Shown piece after piece: positions 24,038 to 33,565 of a DNA stretch of 64,000 nt. Under the pieces are notes generated by a model that saw only the letters and a program-made list of their open reading frames with translations, made no database searches and had not been told where the DNA came from. The position numbers were made by a program, and so were the translations under genes. Source of the stretch: Phycisphaeraceae bacterium (lineage in GTDB: Bacteria; Planctomycetota; Phycisphaerae; Phycisphaerales; UBA1924); NCBI GenBank assembly GCA_015200025.1, contig CP054186.1, forward strand, positions 2,120,001 to 2,184,000, given 5' to 3'. Each line of letters opens with the position of its first letter. Positions within the stretch are counted from its first letter, which is position 1.

Positions 24038-26401
24038 ATGCGAGAGGACGACCCGGTGGCGCGGGGTGGGACGCCGGGTGGGCAGGGCGAGCGTCCAACG
24101 GCGGACGTGCCGGTCGGAGCTCGGGCGGGGGGCGTGGAGGCGGCGCCGGGCCCGATGCGGGTGGCGGGGTACACGATCCGCCGGTTGATCGGGTCGGGGG
24201 GGATGGGCGTGGTGTACGAGGCGGTGCAGGACCGCCCGAGGCGGTCGGTGGCGGTGAAGGTGATGTCGCCGAAGCCCGGCGGTCACGACGCGGCGTCGGT
24301 GCGTCGTTTTTTGGACGAGGCGCAGTTTCTGGCGTCGTTGAACCACCCTGGGATCTGCCAGGTGTTCGAGGCGGGGACGTGGGAAGACGGCGGAGGGACG
24401 GGCGGGGCGTCGCCGTACTTGGTGACGGAGTACATAGAGGGGGCGCAGCACCTGGCGGCGTACGCGAAGGGGAGGCCTTTGCGTGAGCGTGTGGGGCTGG
24501 TGTCGTGGGTGGCGCGTGCGGTGCACCACGGGCACACGCGGGGTGTGGTACACCGGGACCTGAAGCCGGAGAACATCCTGGTGGGGTCGGATGGTCGGGC
24601 GAGGGTGATTGATTTTGGGATCGCGAAGGCGTTGGGGGCGGACGCGGTGCGATCGCCGAACACGGTGGCGGGGCAGGTGCTCGGGACGCTGCCTTACATG
24701 AGCCCGGAGCAGTTGTCGGGGGATCGCGGGGCGGTGGGCCCCGGTGCGGACGTGTACGCGTTGGGGGTGATTTTGTACGAGTTGGTGACGGGGCGGATGC
24801 CGCACGATCTGACGGAGGCGGACCTGACGCGGGCGAGGACGGTGGTGATGACGCACCGCCCGCCGGACCCGTCGGCGTTGGCTCCGGAGGCGGATCACCG
24901 GTTGGGTTCGGTGATCTTGAAGGCGATCGCGTCGTCGCCGCGGGCGAGGTTTTCGACGGCGGAGGCGTTCGCGGAGGAGTTGGACCGTTGGCTGGGCGGG
25001 AGGGCGGTCTTGACGCGTCGCGGGTCGTGGCTTCGGGAGCGGGTGGAGGACCTGAGGCTGTGGTCGTCTCGTCGTCCGGCGTTGGCGGCGGCCGGGGTGA
25101 TCGGGGCGTCGGTGCTGGCGGGGCAGATGGTGGCGGCGCCCGGGCTCGAGGCGGTGCCGCGGGTGTCGGACGCGGTGTACCGGGTGGCGTCGGGCCCGGC
25201 GTTCGACCCGTCGGCGGCGGTGGCGGGCGGGGCCGGGGTGAGGTTGCTGGCGTTGGACGACGGGGTGGACCTGGCGGGGCTTGGGTCGAGGTTCGGGTGG
25301 CCCGAGTTGCTGGAGGCGGGGTACGTCGGTCAGGGGCTGCGTCCGCTGTGGGGCCGGGCGCTCAAGGAGTTGTCGGCCTTGGGCCCGCGGGCGGTGGCGC
25401 TGGACGTGGCGTTCCCGGTGGCGTCGTCGAATCCGGAGCATGATGCGGCGTTCGTGGAGGGGCTGACGGCGTTGCGCGGGGCGGGGGTTGGGTTCACGTC
25501 GGCGGTGGTGGAGTGGCCACGTCCCGGGGAGGCGCCGCGGCGGACGCCGGCGATCCCGGCGGGGACGGCGATGGGGGGCGTGACGTTCGGGCAGCCGGTG
25601 GAGGCGGATTGGTGGTCGGTGGACCTGGCGGTGTTGACGGGTTCGGACCCGGTTGCATCGCTGTCGTTGTCGGCGGTGTCGGCGGGGCTGCGTCCTGGGG
25701 CGTTGGTGGAGTTGCGGTATCACGGGGCGTTCCAGGAGTTGGAGGTGAGGCTGGTGGAGCGTTCGGCGGAGGGGGTTCCGCCGCGGCTGTTGGAGGCGCC
25801 GCGTCGGTACCGGGTGTCGCCGGTGGCGGTGACGGAGGGGTACGCGCCGGCGGACCTTCGCGTGGGTGACACGGCGTTGCAGGTGATGCTGACGGATCGG
25901 ATGGTGAGGTCGGTGTCGGGTCGCGCGTTGAGCCTGGGTGCGTTTTTGCTCGATCCCGGGTCGTTCGCGGAGGAGGTGCGTGGCCGTGTGGTGGTGCTGG
26001 CGGATTGCCGGACGACGTCGAGCGACTATGTGACGGACGCGTCGGGGGCGCGGGTGTACAGCCCGCAGGTTCACGCGGCGGCGATCGGGGCGTTGATGTC
26101 GGGGACGTCGATCATGCTTCCGAACACGGCCCAGCGGTGGGCGACGTGCGGGGTGTCGGCGGCGGCGCCGGTGGCGCCGTACGTGATCCCCGGGGTATTC
26201 CCGGGCTTGAGAGGGGGTCGTCGTCGGGTGGTGGTGGTGTCGGCGATGATGGGGGCGGTGGTGCCGGTGGTGATGACGGGTGTGGTACTCTGGTCGGCCT
26301 CGTTGCTCTTGAACCCGCTGGTGCTGATCGCGGCGGGGCTGGTGAGCGCGGGGTTGGCGTTGGTGCTGCTGTCGCGGTCGTCGGCGTGGGAGCGTGCGTG
26401 A
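24038..26401 (+). CDS. Ser/Thr protein kinase with CHASE2-like extracellular sensor
   Basis: The 787-residue protein has a cytoplasmic Hanks-type kinase at about residues 45-320: P-loop IGSGGMGVVYEA (51-62), Lys74, HRDLKPEN (172-179), DFG (192-194) and MSPEQ (221-225). A membrane helix (about 348-367) leads to an extracytoplasmic domain (about 395-705) of CHASE2 type, with the signature-like YSPQVHAAAIGALMSG (674-689) and the RALGPRAVALDVAFP-like block near 448-460. Two more helices (about 729-751 and 757-778) close the protein. The layout suggests an external signal controls the kinase. The stop overlaps the next ATG by 1 bp. Confidence 0.9.
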   Translation: MREDDPVARGGTPGGQGERPTADVPVGARAGGVEAAPGPMRVAGYTIRRLIGSGGMGVVYEAVQDRPRRSVAVKVMSPKPGGHDAASVRRFLDEAQFLASLNHPGICQVFEAGTWEDGGGTGGASPYLVTEYIEGAQHLAAYAKGRPLRERVGLVSWVARAVHHGHTRGVVHRDLKPENILVGSDGRARVIDFGIAKALGADAVRSPNTVAGQVLGTLPYMSPEQLSGDRGAVGPGADVYALGVILYELVTGRMPHDLTEADLTRARTVVMTHRPPDPSALAPEADHRLGSVILKAIASSPRARFSTAEAFAEELDRWLGGRAVLTRRGSWLRERVEDLRLWSSRRPALAAAGVIGASVLAGQMVAAPGLEAVPRVSDAVYRVASGPAFDPSAAVAGGAGVRLLALDDGVDLAGLGSRFGWPELLEAGYVGQGLRPLWGRALKELSALGPRAVALDVAFPVASSNPEHDAAFVEGLTALRGAGVGFTSAVVEWPRPGEAPRRTPAIPAGTAMGGVTFGQPVEADWWSVDLAVLTGSDPVASLSLSAVSAGLRPGALVELRYHGAFQELEVRLVERSAEGVPPRLLEAPRRYRVSPVAVTEGYAPADLRVGDTALQVMLTDRMVRSVSGRALSLGAFLLDPGSFAEEVRGRVVVLADCRTTSSDYVTDASGARVYSPQVHAAAIGALMSGTSIMLPNTAQRWATCGVSAAAPVAPYVIPGVFPGLRGGRRRVVVVSAMMGAVVPVVMTGVVLWSASLLLNPLVLIAAGLVSAGLALVLLSRSSAWERA

Positions 26402-27309
26402 TGACGAGGTTGATGTCGCGGATGGCGTGTCTGGCGTTGGTGGCGGGTGTGTATGGCGTGGTGGCGTCGTGCCAGCACGCGGGGGGCGGTTCGGGGGATC
26501 GGTGGCCCGGTCATAGCGTGGGTCACGGCGGGGGGCGGACGCCCCGAGGAGGGACGACGGTGCAGCCATCGGGGATGTTTTCGCGGATCTCGCCGGTGCC
26601 GGTGGTGGGCGTGACGTCGACGGTGGAGGGCTACGTGACGTTCTCGGTGGGGCCGGGCGTGGACGGCGTCGGGGTCGTGTCGTCGTACACGGTGTTGCTG
26701 GGGTCGGAGGAGAAGGCTGGGACGTCGGGCGTGGCGGGCCCGGCGACGTTCACACCGAGGTTCACGACGGAGCCGCTGCTGGTGATGTCGGGCGGTTCGG
26801 CGTACCTGCGTGGGCGGTGGCCGATGCCGAGGACGACGCGTCGGATCGGGACGACGGTGAACGCGGTGGACGAGGGCGGGACGACGGAGGACGGGAGCGG
26901 TGGGACGACGGGTGGTGGTGGGACGGCGGGGGACGGCGGGTCGGCGGGCGTGGCGTCGTCGTCGGCGCCGCCGGTGGAGGCGACGTACCGGGGCGGGGTG
27001 GTGGTGCACACGGAAGCGTCGGTGGACTACGTGTTTTTCTTTCCCGCGGGGATGACTCCGGCAAGCGCGAAGATCACGGTGGCGTTGAACGACGGCCCGA
27101 AGACGGTGGTGCTGTTGTCGGCGGGGGAGTATCTGGAGTTGACGGGCGCTCCGGGTGGGAACTGGGGGACGATCACGCCGAAGAAGATCTCGGATGGCGG
27201 GTCGGCGCGGGCGGTGGAGGTGATGAGCGCGATCCGGGAGGCGGCGAAGTCGGCGGGGTACGAGGAGGGGCACCTGCCGCCGGTGCTGAACCCGGTGCCG
27301 CCGAGTTGA
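26401..27309 (+). CDS. Lipoprotein, coupled to the kinase gene
   Basis: The 302-residue protein has a lipobox-like end to its signal peptide (LVAGVYGVVASC, lipidated Cys about residue 22). The mature part starts Gly/His-rich, then has beta-rich stretches (STVEGYVTFSVGPG, SSYTVLLGSEEKAG), a Gly/Thr/Ser linker near residues 165-190 and a final domain (YVFFFPAGMTPASAKITVAL, EYLELTGAPGGNWGTITPKK). The start overlaps the kinase stop by one base, so it is translated with it and may interact with the sensor domain outside. I do not recognise the family. Confidence 0.65.
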   Translation: MTRLMSRMACLALVAGVYGVVASCQHAGGGSGDRWPGHSVGHGGGRTPRGGTTVQPSGMFSRISPVPVVGVTSTVEGYVTFSVGPGVDGVGVVSSYTVLLGSEEKAGTSGVAGPATFTPRFTTEPLLVMSGGSAYLRGRWPMPRTTRRIGTTVNAVDEGGTTEDGSGGTTGGGGTAGDGGSAGVASSSAPPVEATYRGGVVVHTEASVDYVFFFPAGMTPASAKITVALNDGPKTVVLLSAGEYLELTGAPGGNWGTITPKKISDGGSARAVEVMSAIREAAKSAGYEEGHLPPVLNPVPPS

Positions 27310-27336
27310 CGGTGGCGTCGGGTGTGTTGGAGTGGG

Positions 27337-28509
27337 CTATCCGGCGAGCCCGGCCATGGAGTCACGGAGGCGGTTGACGACGCGGGCGATGATGCCGGCG
27401 GCGTCGTCGATGTCCTGTGGAGAGGTTTCGCGGGAGAGGGAGAAGCGGACGGTGCCGTGGGCGAGTTCGCGCGGGATGCCCATGGCGAGGAGGACGGGCG
27501 AGGGTTCGAGGGAGCCCGAGGAGCAGGCGGCGCCGGCGCTGGCGTTGAGGCCGGCCTCGGAGAGGGCGATGAGGATGGCCTCGGCTTCGAGCCTTGGGAA
27601 GGCGATGCTGGAGGTGTTCCAGATGCGTGGGGCGTCGAGGCCGTTGACGACGGCGCCCGGGCACGCGGCGAGGACGAGGCTTTCGAGGCGGTTCCGGAGG
27701 CGTTCGAGGTCGAGGCGGTGTTGGGGGTCGGCGAGCCAGGCGAGGGCTTCGCGGGCGGCGACGCCGGCGCCGGCGATGCCCGGGAGGTTCTCGGTGCCGC
27801 CGCGGCGTGAGGCTTCTTGGGTGCCGAGGATGGTGGGGGCGAGGGGGACGCCCCGTCGAGCCCAGAGGACGCCGACGCCCTTGGGCCCGTGGAACTTGTG
27901 GGGGGCGAAGGTGAGGAGGTCGAAGGGGAGTGCGGGGTCGGCGGTGTCGGTGGGCATTTTGCCGACCCATTGGGTGGCGTCGCCATGGAAGAGGGCGCCG
28001 GCGGCGCGGGCGACGCGGGCGATGTCGGCGACGGGCTGGATGACGCCGGTCTCGTTGTTGACCCACTGGATGGAGATGAGTGAGGCGCCGTTGGCGAGGC
28101 GTCGGAGGTCGTCGAGGTCGACGAGGCCGGAGCGTGAGACGGCGGCGTATCGGGCGTTGGCGAGGCCTTGGCGGTCGAGGGCGTGGGCGAGGTCACGGAC
28201 GGCGGCGTGCTCGGCGTGTGAGGTGAGGAGGGTCGGGGTGGTGTGGGATTTCTTTCGAGCGGCGTTGAGGGAGCCACGGATGGCGAGGTCGATGGCCTCG
28301 GTGCCGGAGGCGGTGAGGGTGAGGTCTCTCGGGTGGGCGTGGAGGAGGGAAGCGAGGGAGGCGCGTGCGAGTTCGAGGGTGTGGCGTGCGAGTTGTCCGC
28401 CGCGGTGGAGGCTGGAGGGGTTGTGCCAGGTGGATTCGAGGGCGTCCTGGACGGCGCGTCGGACGGCGGAGGTGGGGCGAGTCGTGGCGTTGTGGTCGAG
28501 CTCGATCAC
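27337..28509 (-). CDS. Cysteine desulfurase (NifS/IscS family)
   Basis: The 390-residue PLP enzyme removes sulfur from cysteine for Fe-S clusters or thio-cofactors. It starts at GTG 28509 with IELDHNATTRP. The PLP lysine lies in FAPHKFHGPKGVG, the preceding SHAEHAAVRD holds the ring-stacking His, and the flexible loop SAGAACSSGSLEPSPVL carries the catalytic Cys; the RRGGTENLPGIAG block is typical. It is divergent from the ABC ATPase (38 bp between starts). No scaffold gene (iscU/sufU) is adjacent. Confidence 0.93.
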   Translation of the reverse strand: MIELDHNATTRPTSAVRRAVQDALESTWHNPSSLHRGGQLARHTLELARASLASLLHAHPRDLTLTASGTEAIDLAIRGSLNAARKKSHTTPTLLTSHAEHAAVRDLAHALDRQGLANARYAAVSRSGLVDLDDLRRLANGASLISIQWVNNETGVIQPVADIARVARAAGALFHGDATQWVGKMPTDTADPALPFDLLTFAPHKFHGPKGVGVLWARRGVPLAPTILGTQEASRRGGTENLPGIAGAGVAAREALAWLADPQHRLDLERLRNRLESLVLAACPGAVVNGLDAPRIWNTSSIAFPRLEAEAILIALSEAGLNASAGAACSSGSLEPSPVLLAMGIPRELAHGTVRFSLSRETSPQDIDDAAGIIARVVNRLRDSMAGLAG

Positions 28510-28547
28510 GGCGTACGAGTGTAGAAGCGGGGCGGTATGCTTGGGGT

Positions 28548-29363
28548 GTGAACGCGGGAGACGAGGGAGCTGTTGAGTTGGCCGCCGAGGGGGTGGGGAA
28601 GTCGTTCTCGGGGCGAGAGGTGCTCCGCGGGGTGACGGTGTCGGTCCGGCGTGGGGAGATCGTGGCGATCGTGGGCGGGAGCGGGTCGGGGAAGACGGTG
28701 CTGCTGCACATCCTGGCGGGTTTGTTGTCGCCGGACGTTGGGCGGGTGCTGGCGGCGGACCATTCGAGCCCCGGGGCGCCGCTGCGGGACCTCTCGGCGC
28801 TGAGCGAGTCGGAGTTCGACGCGGTGCGGATGTCGTGGGGGATGGTGTTCCAGAAGAACGCGTTGTTCTCGGGGACGGTGCGCGAGAACTGCGCGTTGAT
28901 CCTTCGGGAGCGGGGGGTCTCGGAGGTGGAGATCGATCGGCGGGTTCGTGCGGCGTTGGAGGCGGTGGCGTTGGACCCGGCGGGGGTGATGGGGAAGGAC
29001 CGCGACGAGTTGTCGGGTGGGATGGCCAAGCGGGTGGCGATTGCGAGGGCGATCGCGACGGACCCGGCGTTGATGTTGTACGACGAGCCGACGACGGGCC
29101 TGGACCCGGTGATCTCGGGGCACATCCACGGGCTGATCTGGCGTGAGCACCTTCGGCCGAGGTCGGACGGGTCGGCGCGGACGACGGTGCTGGTGACGCA
29201 CGACAAGGAGTTGTTGAGGCGGATCCGGCCGCGGGTGGTGATGCTGCACGGGGCGGGGGTGTGTTCGGACAGCCCGTACGACCGTTTCGGGGGCGGGGAT
29301 TGCCCGCCGGCGGCGGAGTACCTGGCGGCGATGCCGGTGCTTCACGCCCGCCCGGCGGAGTGA
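28548..29363 (+). CDS. MlaF-like ABC transporter ATP-binding protein
   Basis: The 271-residue ATPase starts at GTG 28548. Walker A is GGSGSGKTVLL (about residues 42-52), the Q-loop FQKNALFSGTV, the signature LSGGMAKRVAIARA, Walker B ALMLYDEPTTGLDP and the switch His LVTHDK. The FQKNALF and GGMxKRVAIARA wording is typical of the Mkl/MlaF branch that powers phospholipid transport. No MlaE permease or MCE-domain gene is adjacent, so the partner is encoded elsewhere. A second relative is at 49432-50340. Confidence 0.87.
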   Translation: MNAGDEGAVELAAEGVGKSFSGREVLRGVTVSVRRGEIVAIVGGSGSGKTVLLHILAGLLSPDVGRVLAADHSSPGAPLRDLSALSESEFDAVRMSWGMVFQKNALFSGTVRENCALILRERGVSEVEIDRRVRAALEAVALDPAGVMGKDRDELSGGMAKRVAIARAIATDPALMLYDEPTTGLDPVISGHIHGLIWREHLRPRSDGSARTTVLVTHDKELLRRIRPRVVMLHGAGVCSDSPYDRFGGGDCPPAAEYLAAMPVLHARPAE

Positions 29364-29487
29364 GCCGGGGGGAGCGTGGCGTAGGGGGGCGGGAGAACCT
29401 TGTCGAGGGCGTGGCGTGGCGGTGGTGGGTTGCGGGTGCTAGGCTTTCGGTTACCCATTGGGGGGGGATCGAGGAGGAATTGACGCG

Positions 29488-31080
29488 ATGTCCCAGGGAA
29501 TCCTGTCCCGGCTTGATCTGTCACCGAAACGCTTTCACGCGAACCTTTCGGCCCCGGCGTTGATCGAGCGTGCGATCGAGGGCGGGGAGGGGCGGTTGGC
29601 GTCGAACGGGGCGCTGGTGTGTTTGACGGGGGACCGGACGGGGCGGAGCCCGAAGGACAAGTACCTGGAGGATTCGGCGGGGATCCACGGCAAGATCTGG
29701 TGGGGGAAGGTGAACCAGCCGGTGAAGCCGGAGGGGTTCGAGAAGGCGTTGTCGATCGCGGTGGACCACCTGAACGGTCGGCCGCACCTCTACGGGTTCC
29801 GCGGGTACGCGGGCGCGGACGCGAAGCGGCGGGTGCACGTGGAGGTGGTGGCGGAGCAGGCGTGGCACGCGCTGTTCGCGAGCACGTTGTTTATCCGGCT
29901 GGGGAGCCGGTCGGCGGGGGGCGCGACGGAGTTCAAGAAGGATTGGACGATCCTCAACGCGGGGCGTCGTCGGCTGACGGCGGAGGAGCAGAAGGCGATC
30001 GGCGTGTCGGGCCCTGTGGCGATCCTGCAGAGCCTTGAGAAGAAGACGGTGGTGATCCTCGGGACGGAGTACGCCGGGGAGATGAAGAAGAGCATCTTCT
30101 ACGCGCTGAACTACGACCTTCCCGAGGTCGGCGTGTTCCCGATGCACTGCTCGTGCAACACGGACAAGGACGGGGGCAACGCGGCGCTGTTTTTCGGGCT
30201 GTCGGGGACGGGCAAGACGACGCTGTCGGCGGACCCGAACCGCGCGCTGATCGGGGACGACGAGCACGGGTGGAGCGACACGGGGGTGTTCAACTTCGAG
30301 GGCGGGTGCTACGCCAAGTGCATCAAGCTGTCGAAGGAGGGCGAGCCGCAGATCTGGAGCGCGATCCGGTTCGGGAGCGTGCTGGAGAACGTGCTGATCG
30401 ACGAGGCGACGCGTGTGCCGGATTACGATTCGTCGAGGATCGCGGAGAACAGCCGGGTGACGTACCCGGTGGATTTCATCGACAACGCGACGATCCCGAG
30501 CGTGTGCGGGCACCCGAGGAACGTGGTGTTCCTGACGGCGGACGCGTACGGGGTGTTGCCGCCGGTGTCGAAGCTGTCGCCCGAGCAGGCGATGTACTAC
30601 TTCGTGAACGGGTACACGAGCAAGCTGGCGGGGACGGAGGCGGGGGTGACGGAGCCGCAGCCGAATTTTTCGGCGTGCTTCGGGGCGCCGTTCCTGCCGA
30701 GGCCGCCGAAGGTGTACGCGGAGATGCTGGCGAAGAAGATCGCGGAGCACAAGGCGGACGTGTGGCTCTTGAACACGGGGTGGACGGGCGGGCCGTACGG
30801 CATGGGGAGCCGGTTCAAGCTGGCGTACACGCGTGCGATGGTGACGGCGATGCTGAACGGGTCGCTCAAGAGCGTTCCGACGACGCCGGACCCTATTTTC
30901 GGGCTGCCGATCCCGGCGTCGGTGCCCGGGGTTCCGGCGGAGGTGCTCAACCCCCGGAACACGTGGAAGGACGGGTCGGCGTATGACGCGCAGGCGAGGA
31001 AGCTGGCGAAGCAGTTCCGGGAGAACGACGCGACGTTCGACCTTCCGGACGCGGTGCGAGCGGCGGGCCCGCGGGTGTGA
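29488..31080 (+). CDS. pckA: Phosphoenolpyruvate carboxykinase (ATP)
   Basis: The 530-residue enzyme interconverts oxaloacetate and phosphoenolpyruvate in gluconeogenesis. It starts at ATG 29488, ten bases after GAGGAGG. It has CLTGDRTGRSPKDKY, the kinase-1 loop FGLSGTGKTTLSADPNRALI, the metal-binding DDEHGW, NFEGGCYAKCIKL, and the adenine-binding VFLTADAYGVLPPVSKLSP plus NTGWTGGPYGMGSR. Length is normal for the ATP-dependent type. It is monocistronic and convergent with the CoA-transferase gene. Confidence 0.97.
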   Translation: MSQGILSRLDLSPKRFHANLSAPALIERAIEGGEGRLASNGALVCLTGDRTGRSPKDKYLEDSAGIHGKIWWGKVNQPVKPEGFEKALSIAVDHLNGRPHLYGFRGYAGADAKRRVHVEVVAEQAWHALFASTLFIRLGSRSAGGATEFKKDWTILNAGRRRLTAEEQKAIGVSGPVAILQSLEKKTVVILGTEYAGEMKKSIFYALNYDLPEVGVFPMHCSCNTDKDGGNAALFFGLSGTGKTTLSADPNRALIGDDEHGWSDTGVFNFEGGCYAKCIKLSKEGEPQIWSAIRFGSVLENVLIDEATRVPDYDSSRIAENSRVTYPVDFIDNATIPSVCGHPRNVVFLTADAYGVLPPVSKLSPEQAMYYFVNGYTSKLAGTEAGVTEPQPNFSACFGAPFLPRPPKVYAEMLAKKIAEHKADVWLLNTGWTGGPYGMGSRFKLAYTRAMVTAMLNGSLKSVPTTPDPIFGLPIPASVPGVPAEVLNPRNTWKDGSAYDAQARKLAKQFRENDATFDLPDAVRAAGPRV

Positions 31081-31101
31081 GGGTGGAGTCGGGGGGAGCT
31101 T

Positions 31102-31764
31102 TTAGACCTGGACGGTGGCGAGGGCGGGGGCGGTGTCGTAGCGCGCGGAGGTTTTGGCGGCGACTTCGTCGGCGGTGACGCCCGGGGCGAGCTCGGTGAG
31201 GACGAAGCGGGCGCGGGCGTCGTCGAAGGCGAAGACGGCGAGGTCGGTGATGAGGAGGTGGACGCAGGCGCGTCCGGTGAGGGGGAGGGAGCACTCGGGG
31301 ACGAACTTGGGCTCGCCGCCCTTGGCGGTGTGCTCCATGACGACGACGACGCGGCGGACGCCGGCGACGAGGTCCATGGCGCCGCCCATGCCCTTGACGA
31401 GCTTTCGGGGGACCATCCAGTTGGCGAGGTCGGCGGCCTGAGAGACCTGCATGGCGCCGAGGATGCACATGTCGATGTGGCCGCCGCGGATCATGGCGAA
31501 GGAGTCGGCGGAGGAGAAGAAGGCGGCGCCGGGGCGGGCGGTGATGGTCTGTTTGCCGGCGTTGATGAGGTCGGGGTCGACGTCGGCGTCGTTGGGGAAG
31601 GGTCCGATGCCCAGGAGGCCGTTCTCGCTCTGGAGGTGGACGTCGAAGCCCTGGGGGATGTGGTTGGCGACGAGGGTGGGGATGCCGATGCCGAGGTTGA
31701 CGATGAAGCCGTCGTGGATCTCGCGGGCGGCGCGTTTGGCGAGTTGATCGCGGGTGAGCGGCAT
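31102..31764 (-). CDS. 3-oxoacid CoA-transferase subunit B
   Basis: The 220-residue subunit contains the catalytic glutamate of class I CoA transferases in [11 protein letters not shown] (Glu47), the [14 protein letters not shown] block, and [16 protein letters not shown] plus [20 protein letters not shown]. The enzyme moves CoA between succinate or acetate and 3-oxoacids. The partner subunit A, normally directly upstream, is absent here: the upstream neighbour is the divergent ffh gene. Subunit A must be elsewhere or the unit has been broken up. Confidence 0.9.
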   Translation of the reverse strand: MPLTRDQLAKRAAREIHDGFIVNLGIGIPTLVANHIPQGFDVHLQSENGLLGIGPFPNDADVDPDLINAGKQTITARPGAAFFSSADSFAMIRGGHIDMCILGAMQVSQAADLANWMVPRKLVKGMGGAMDLVAGVRRVVVVMEHTAKGGEPKFVPECSLPLTGRACVHLLITDLAVFAFDDARARFVLTELAPGVTADEVAAKTSARYDTAPALATVQV

Positions 31765-31898
31765 GGGGAACGGTACACCGGCGGGGGCGTGCGGGCCAAG
31801 GCGGTGGGTGGTGAGGGGGCGGTGGCTATCATGGGGCCGGTCAAGCCCTGATCGCGTGGTGGAAGAATGAGGACCGGCCGGAGAGGCCGGGGGCGATC

Positions 31899-33470
31899 AT
31901 GTTTGACCGGCTGACGGACGCGTTCCAGGGTGTGTACAAGAGGCTGTCGGGGCAGTCGTCGCTGACGGAGCGGAACGTCCGGGAGGCGATGGGGGAGGTT
32001 CGGACGGCGCTGATCGACGCGGACGCGCACCACGAGGTGGTGGACGCGTTCTGCGAGGCGGTGGTGAGGTCGGCGCTCGGGCGTGAGGTGACGCGGACGC
32101 TCAAGCCGGGCGAAGAGATGATCGGGGTGGTTCACGAGGAACTGATCAAGTTTCTGGGCGGTGAGCCGGGTTCGGCGGGCGATGGCGGGATGGTTGGTGG
32201 GGCGTTGGGGGTGCCCGGGGCGGTGGGTGCGCCGGCGGGGCCGGGCGTGTCGATCATGCGGGTGAGCCCTGGGCCGACGGTGGTGATGATGTGCGGGCTG
32301 CAGGGGTCGGGGAAGACGACGACGTGCGGGAAGCTGGCGGCGTACCTGAAGAAGCGTGGGCGGAGCGTGATGCTGGCGGCGGCGGACCTTCAGAGGCCGG
32401 CGGCGGTGGAGCAGTTGCAGACGGTGGCGTCGCAGGTTCGTGACGGGATGCCGGGGAACGCTCGGGTGGAGTTCTACGGGGAGCCCGGGAGCGTGGCGGA
32501 GTACGGGAAGGCGGTGGGTGCGGCGGTGAAGGTGTGCGGTCGGGCGCTGGAGGCGGCGCGTCGGGAGGGGATCGATGTTCTGATCGTGGACACGGCGGGG
32601 CGGCTGCACGTGAACGAGGCGCTGATGGGGGAGCTTCGGGCGGTGGCGGACGTGCTGAGGCCGCACCATTCGTTTTTGGTGGTGGACGCGATGTCGGGCC
32701 AGGACGCGGTGAACAGCGCGAGGGCGTTCCACCAGAGGCTGGCGGTGGACGGGGTGATCCTGACGAAGTTCGACAGCGACACGCGGGGCGGTGCGGCGTT
32801 GTCGGTGAAGCACGTGACGGGGGCGCCGATCGCGTTCGTGGGCGTGGGGGAGAAGCTCGACGCGCTCGAGGAGTTCCACGCGGACCGGTACGCGGGGCGG
32901 ATCCTGGGGATGGGCGACGTGCTGAGCCTGGTGGAGCGGGCGCACGAGCAGGTGTCGGCGGAGGACGCGGAGAAGCTGCAGGCGAAGATGGCCCGGGGCG
33001 AGATGTCGATGGACGACTTCCTCGGGCAGCTGCGGGCGCTGCGCCGGATGGGTTCGATGCGTCAGCTGTTGGGGATGCTGCCCGGGGTGGGGCGGATGCT
33101 CAAGGACGTGCACGTGGACGACAAGCAGCTGGACCGGGTCGAGGCGATGATCAACTCGATGAGCAAGAAGGAGCGGGCGGACCCGGGGCTGATCGATTTT
33201 TCGAGGAAGAAGCGGATCGCGGCGGGGTCGGGCGTCAAGGTCGACGAGGTCGGGCAGCTGGTCAAGCGGTTCGAGGCGGTGAAGGTGATGTCGTCGTCGA
33301 TGGCGTCGATGAGCGCGGCGGACCGTGTGAAGGCGGTCAAGCAGATGCAGGCGTCGGGGGGGATGGACGCGATGGTGCCGGGGCTGCAGGGGATGCCGGG
33401 GCTGGGGCGGCCCAAGGGCTCGTCGTACACGGCGAGCATCAAGGACCGGTTCAAGAAGCGTCGGAAGTAA
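31899..33470 (+). CDS. ffh: Signal recognition particle protein Ffh
   Basis: The 523-residue GTPase targets nascent membrane proteins with SRP RNA and FtsY. The N domain (FDRLTDAFQGVYKRLSGQSS) is followed by the G domain with P-loop GLQGSGKTTTCGKLA, ADLQRPAAVEQL, DTAGRLHVNEALM and LTKFDSDTRGGAALS. The M domain runs from about residue 325 and is rich in Met (GMGDVLSLVERAH, LRRMGSMRQLLGMLPGVGRM). A Gly/Ala-rich insert lies between N and G at about residues 88-115. The leader carries a CCGGCC/GGCCGG hairpin (31874-31890). Confidence 0.97.
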   Translation: MFDRLTDAFQGVYKRLSGQSSLTERNVREAMGEVRTALIDADAHHEVVDAFCEAVVRSALGREVTRTLKPGEEMIGVVHEELIKFLGGEPGSAGDGGMVGGALGVPGAVGAPAGPGVSIMRVSPGPTVVMMCGLQGSGKTTTCGKLAAYLKKRGRSVMLAAADLQRPAAVEQLQTVASQVRDGMPGNARVEFYGEPGSVAEYGKAVGAAVKVCGRALEAARREGIDVLIVDTAGRLHVNEALMGELRAVADVLRPHHSFLVVDAMSGQDAVNSARAFHQRLAVDGVILTKFDSDTRGGAALSVKHVTGAPIAFVGVGEKLDALEEFHADRYAGRILGMGDVLSLVERAHEQVSAEDAEKLQAKMARGEMSMDDFLGQLRALRRMGSMRQLLGMLPGVGRMLKDVHVDDKQLDRVEAMINSMSKKERADPGLIDFSRKKRIAAGSGVKVDEVGQLVKRFEAVKVMSSSMASMSAADRVKAVKQMQASGGMDAMVPGLQGMPGLGRPKGSSYTASIKDRFKKRRK

Positions 33471-33506
33471 GTCGTCGGAGGGGGGTGCGGTTTGTTCCGA
33501 GGCGAA

Positions 33507-33550
33507 CCCCTCACGGCCCTCGCCGGCGCGAGGGCGGGAGCCGGAAGGAG
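33507..33550 (+). repeat. Intergenic palindromic repeat, copy 6 (short)
   Basis: CCCCTCACGGCCCTCGCCGG then CGCGAGGGCGGGAGCCGGAA. This copy keeps only the left arm and right tail and lacks the CTCTCCCCGTTCGC middle. It lies 36 bp after ffh and just before the convergent acyl-CoA synthetase stop. Confidence 0.7.
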
Positions 33551-33565
33551 GAGGAGAGGTTCGGG

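Noticed and set aside
26005..26400. Extension of the lipoprotein frame upstream to 26005
   Set aside because: It lies entirely inside the kinase gene in another frame; the ATG at 26401 with its signal peptide is the real start.
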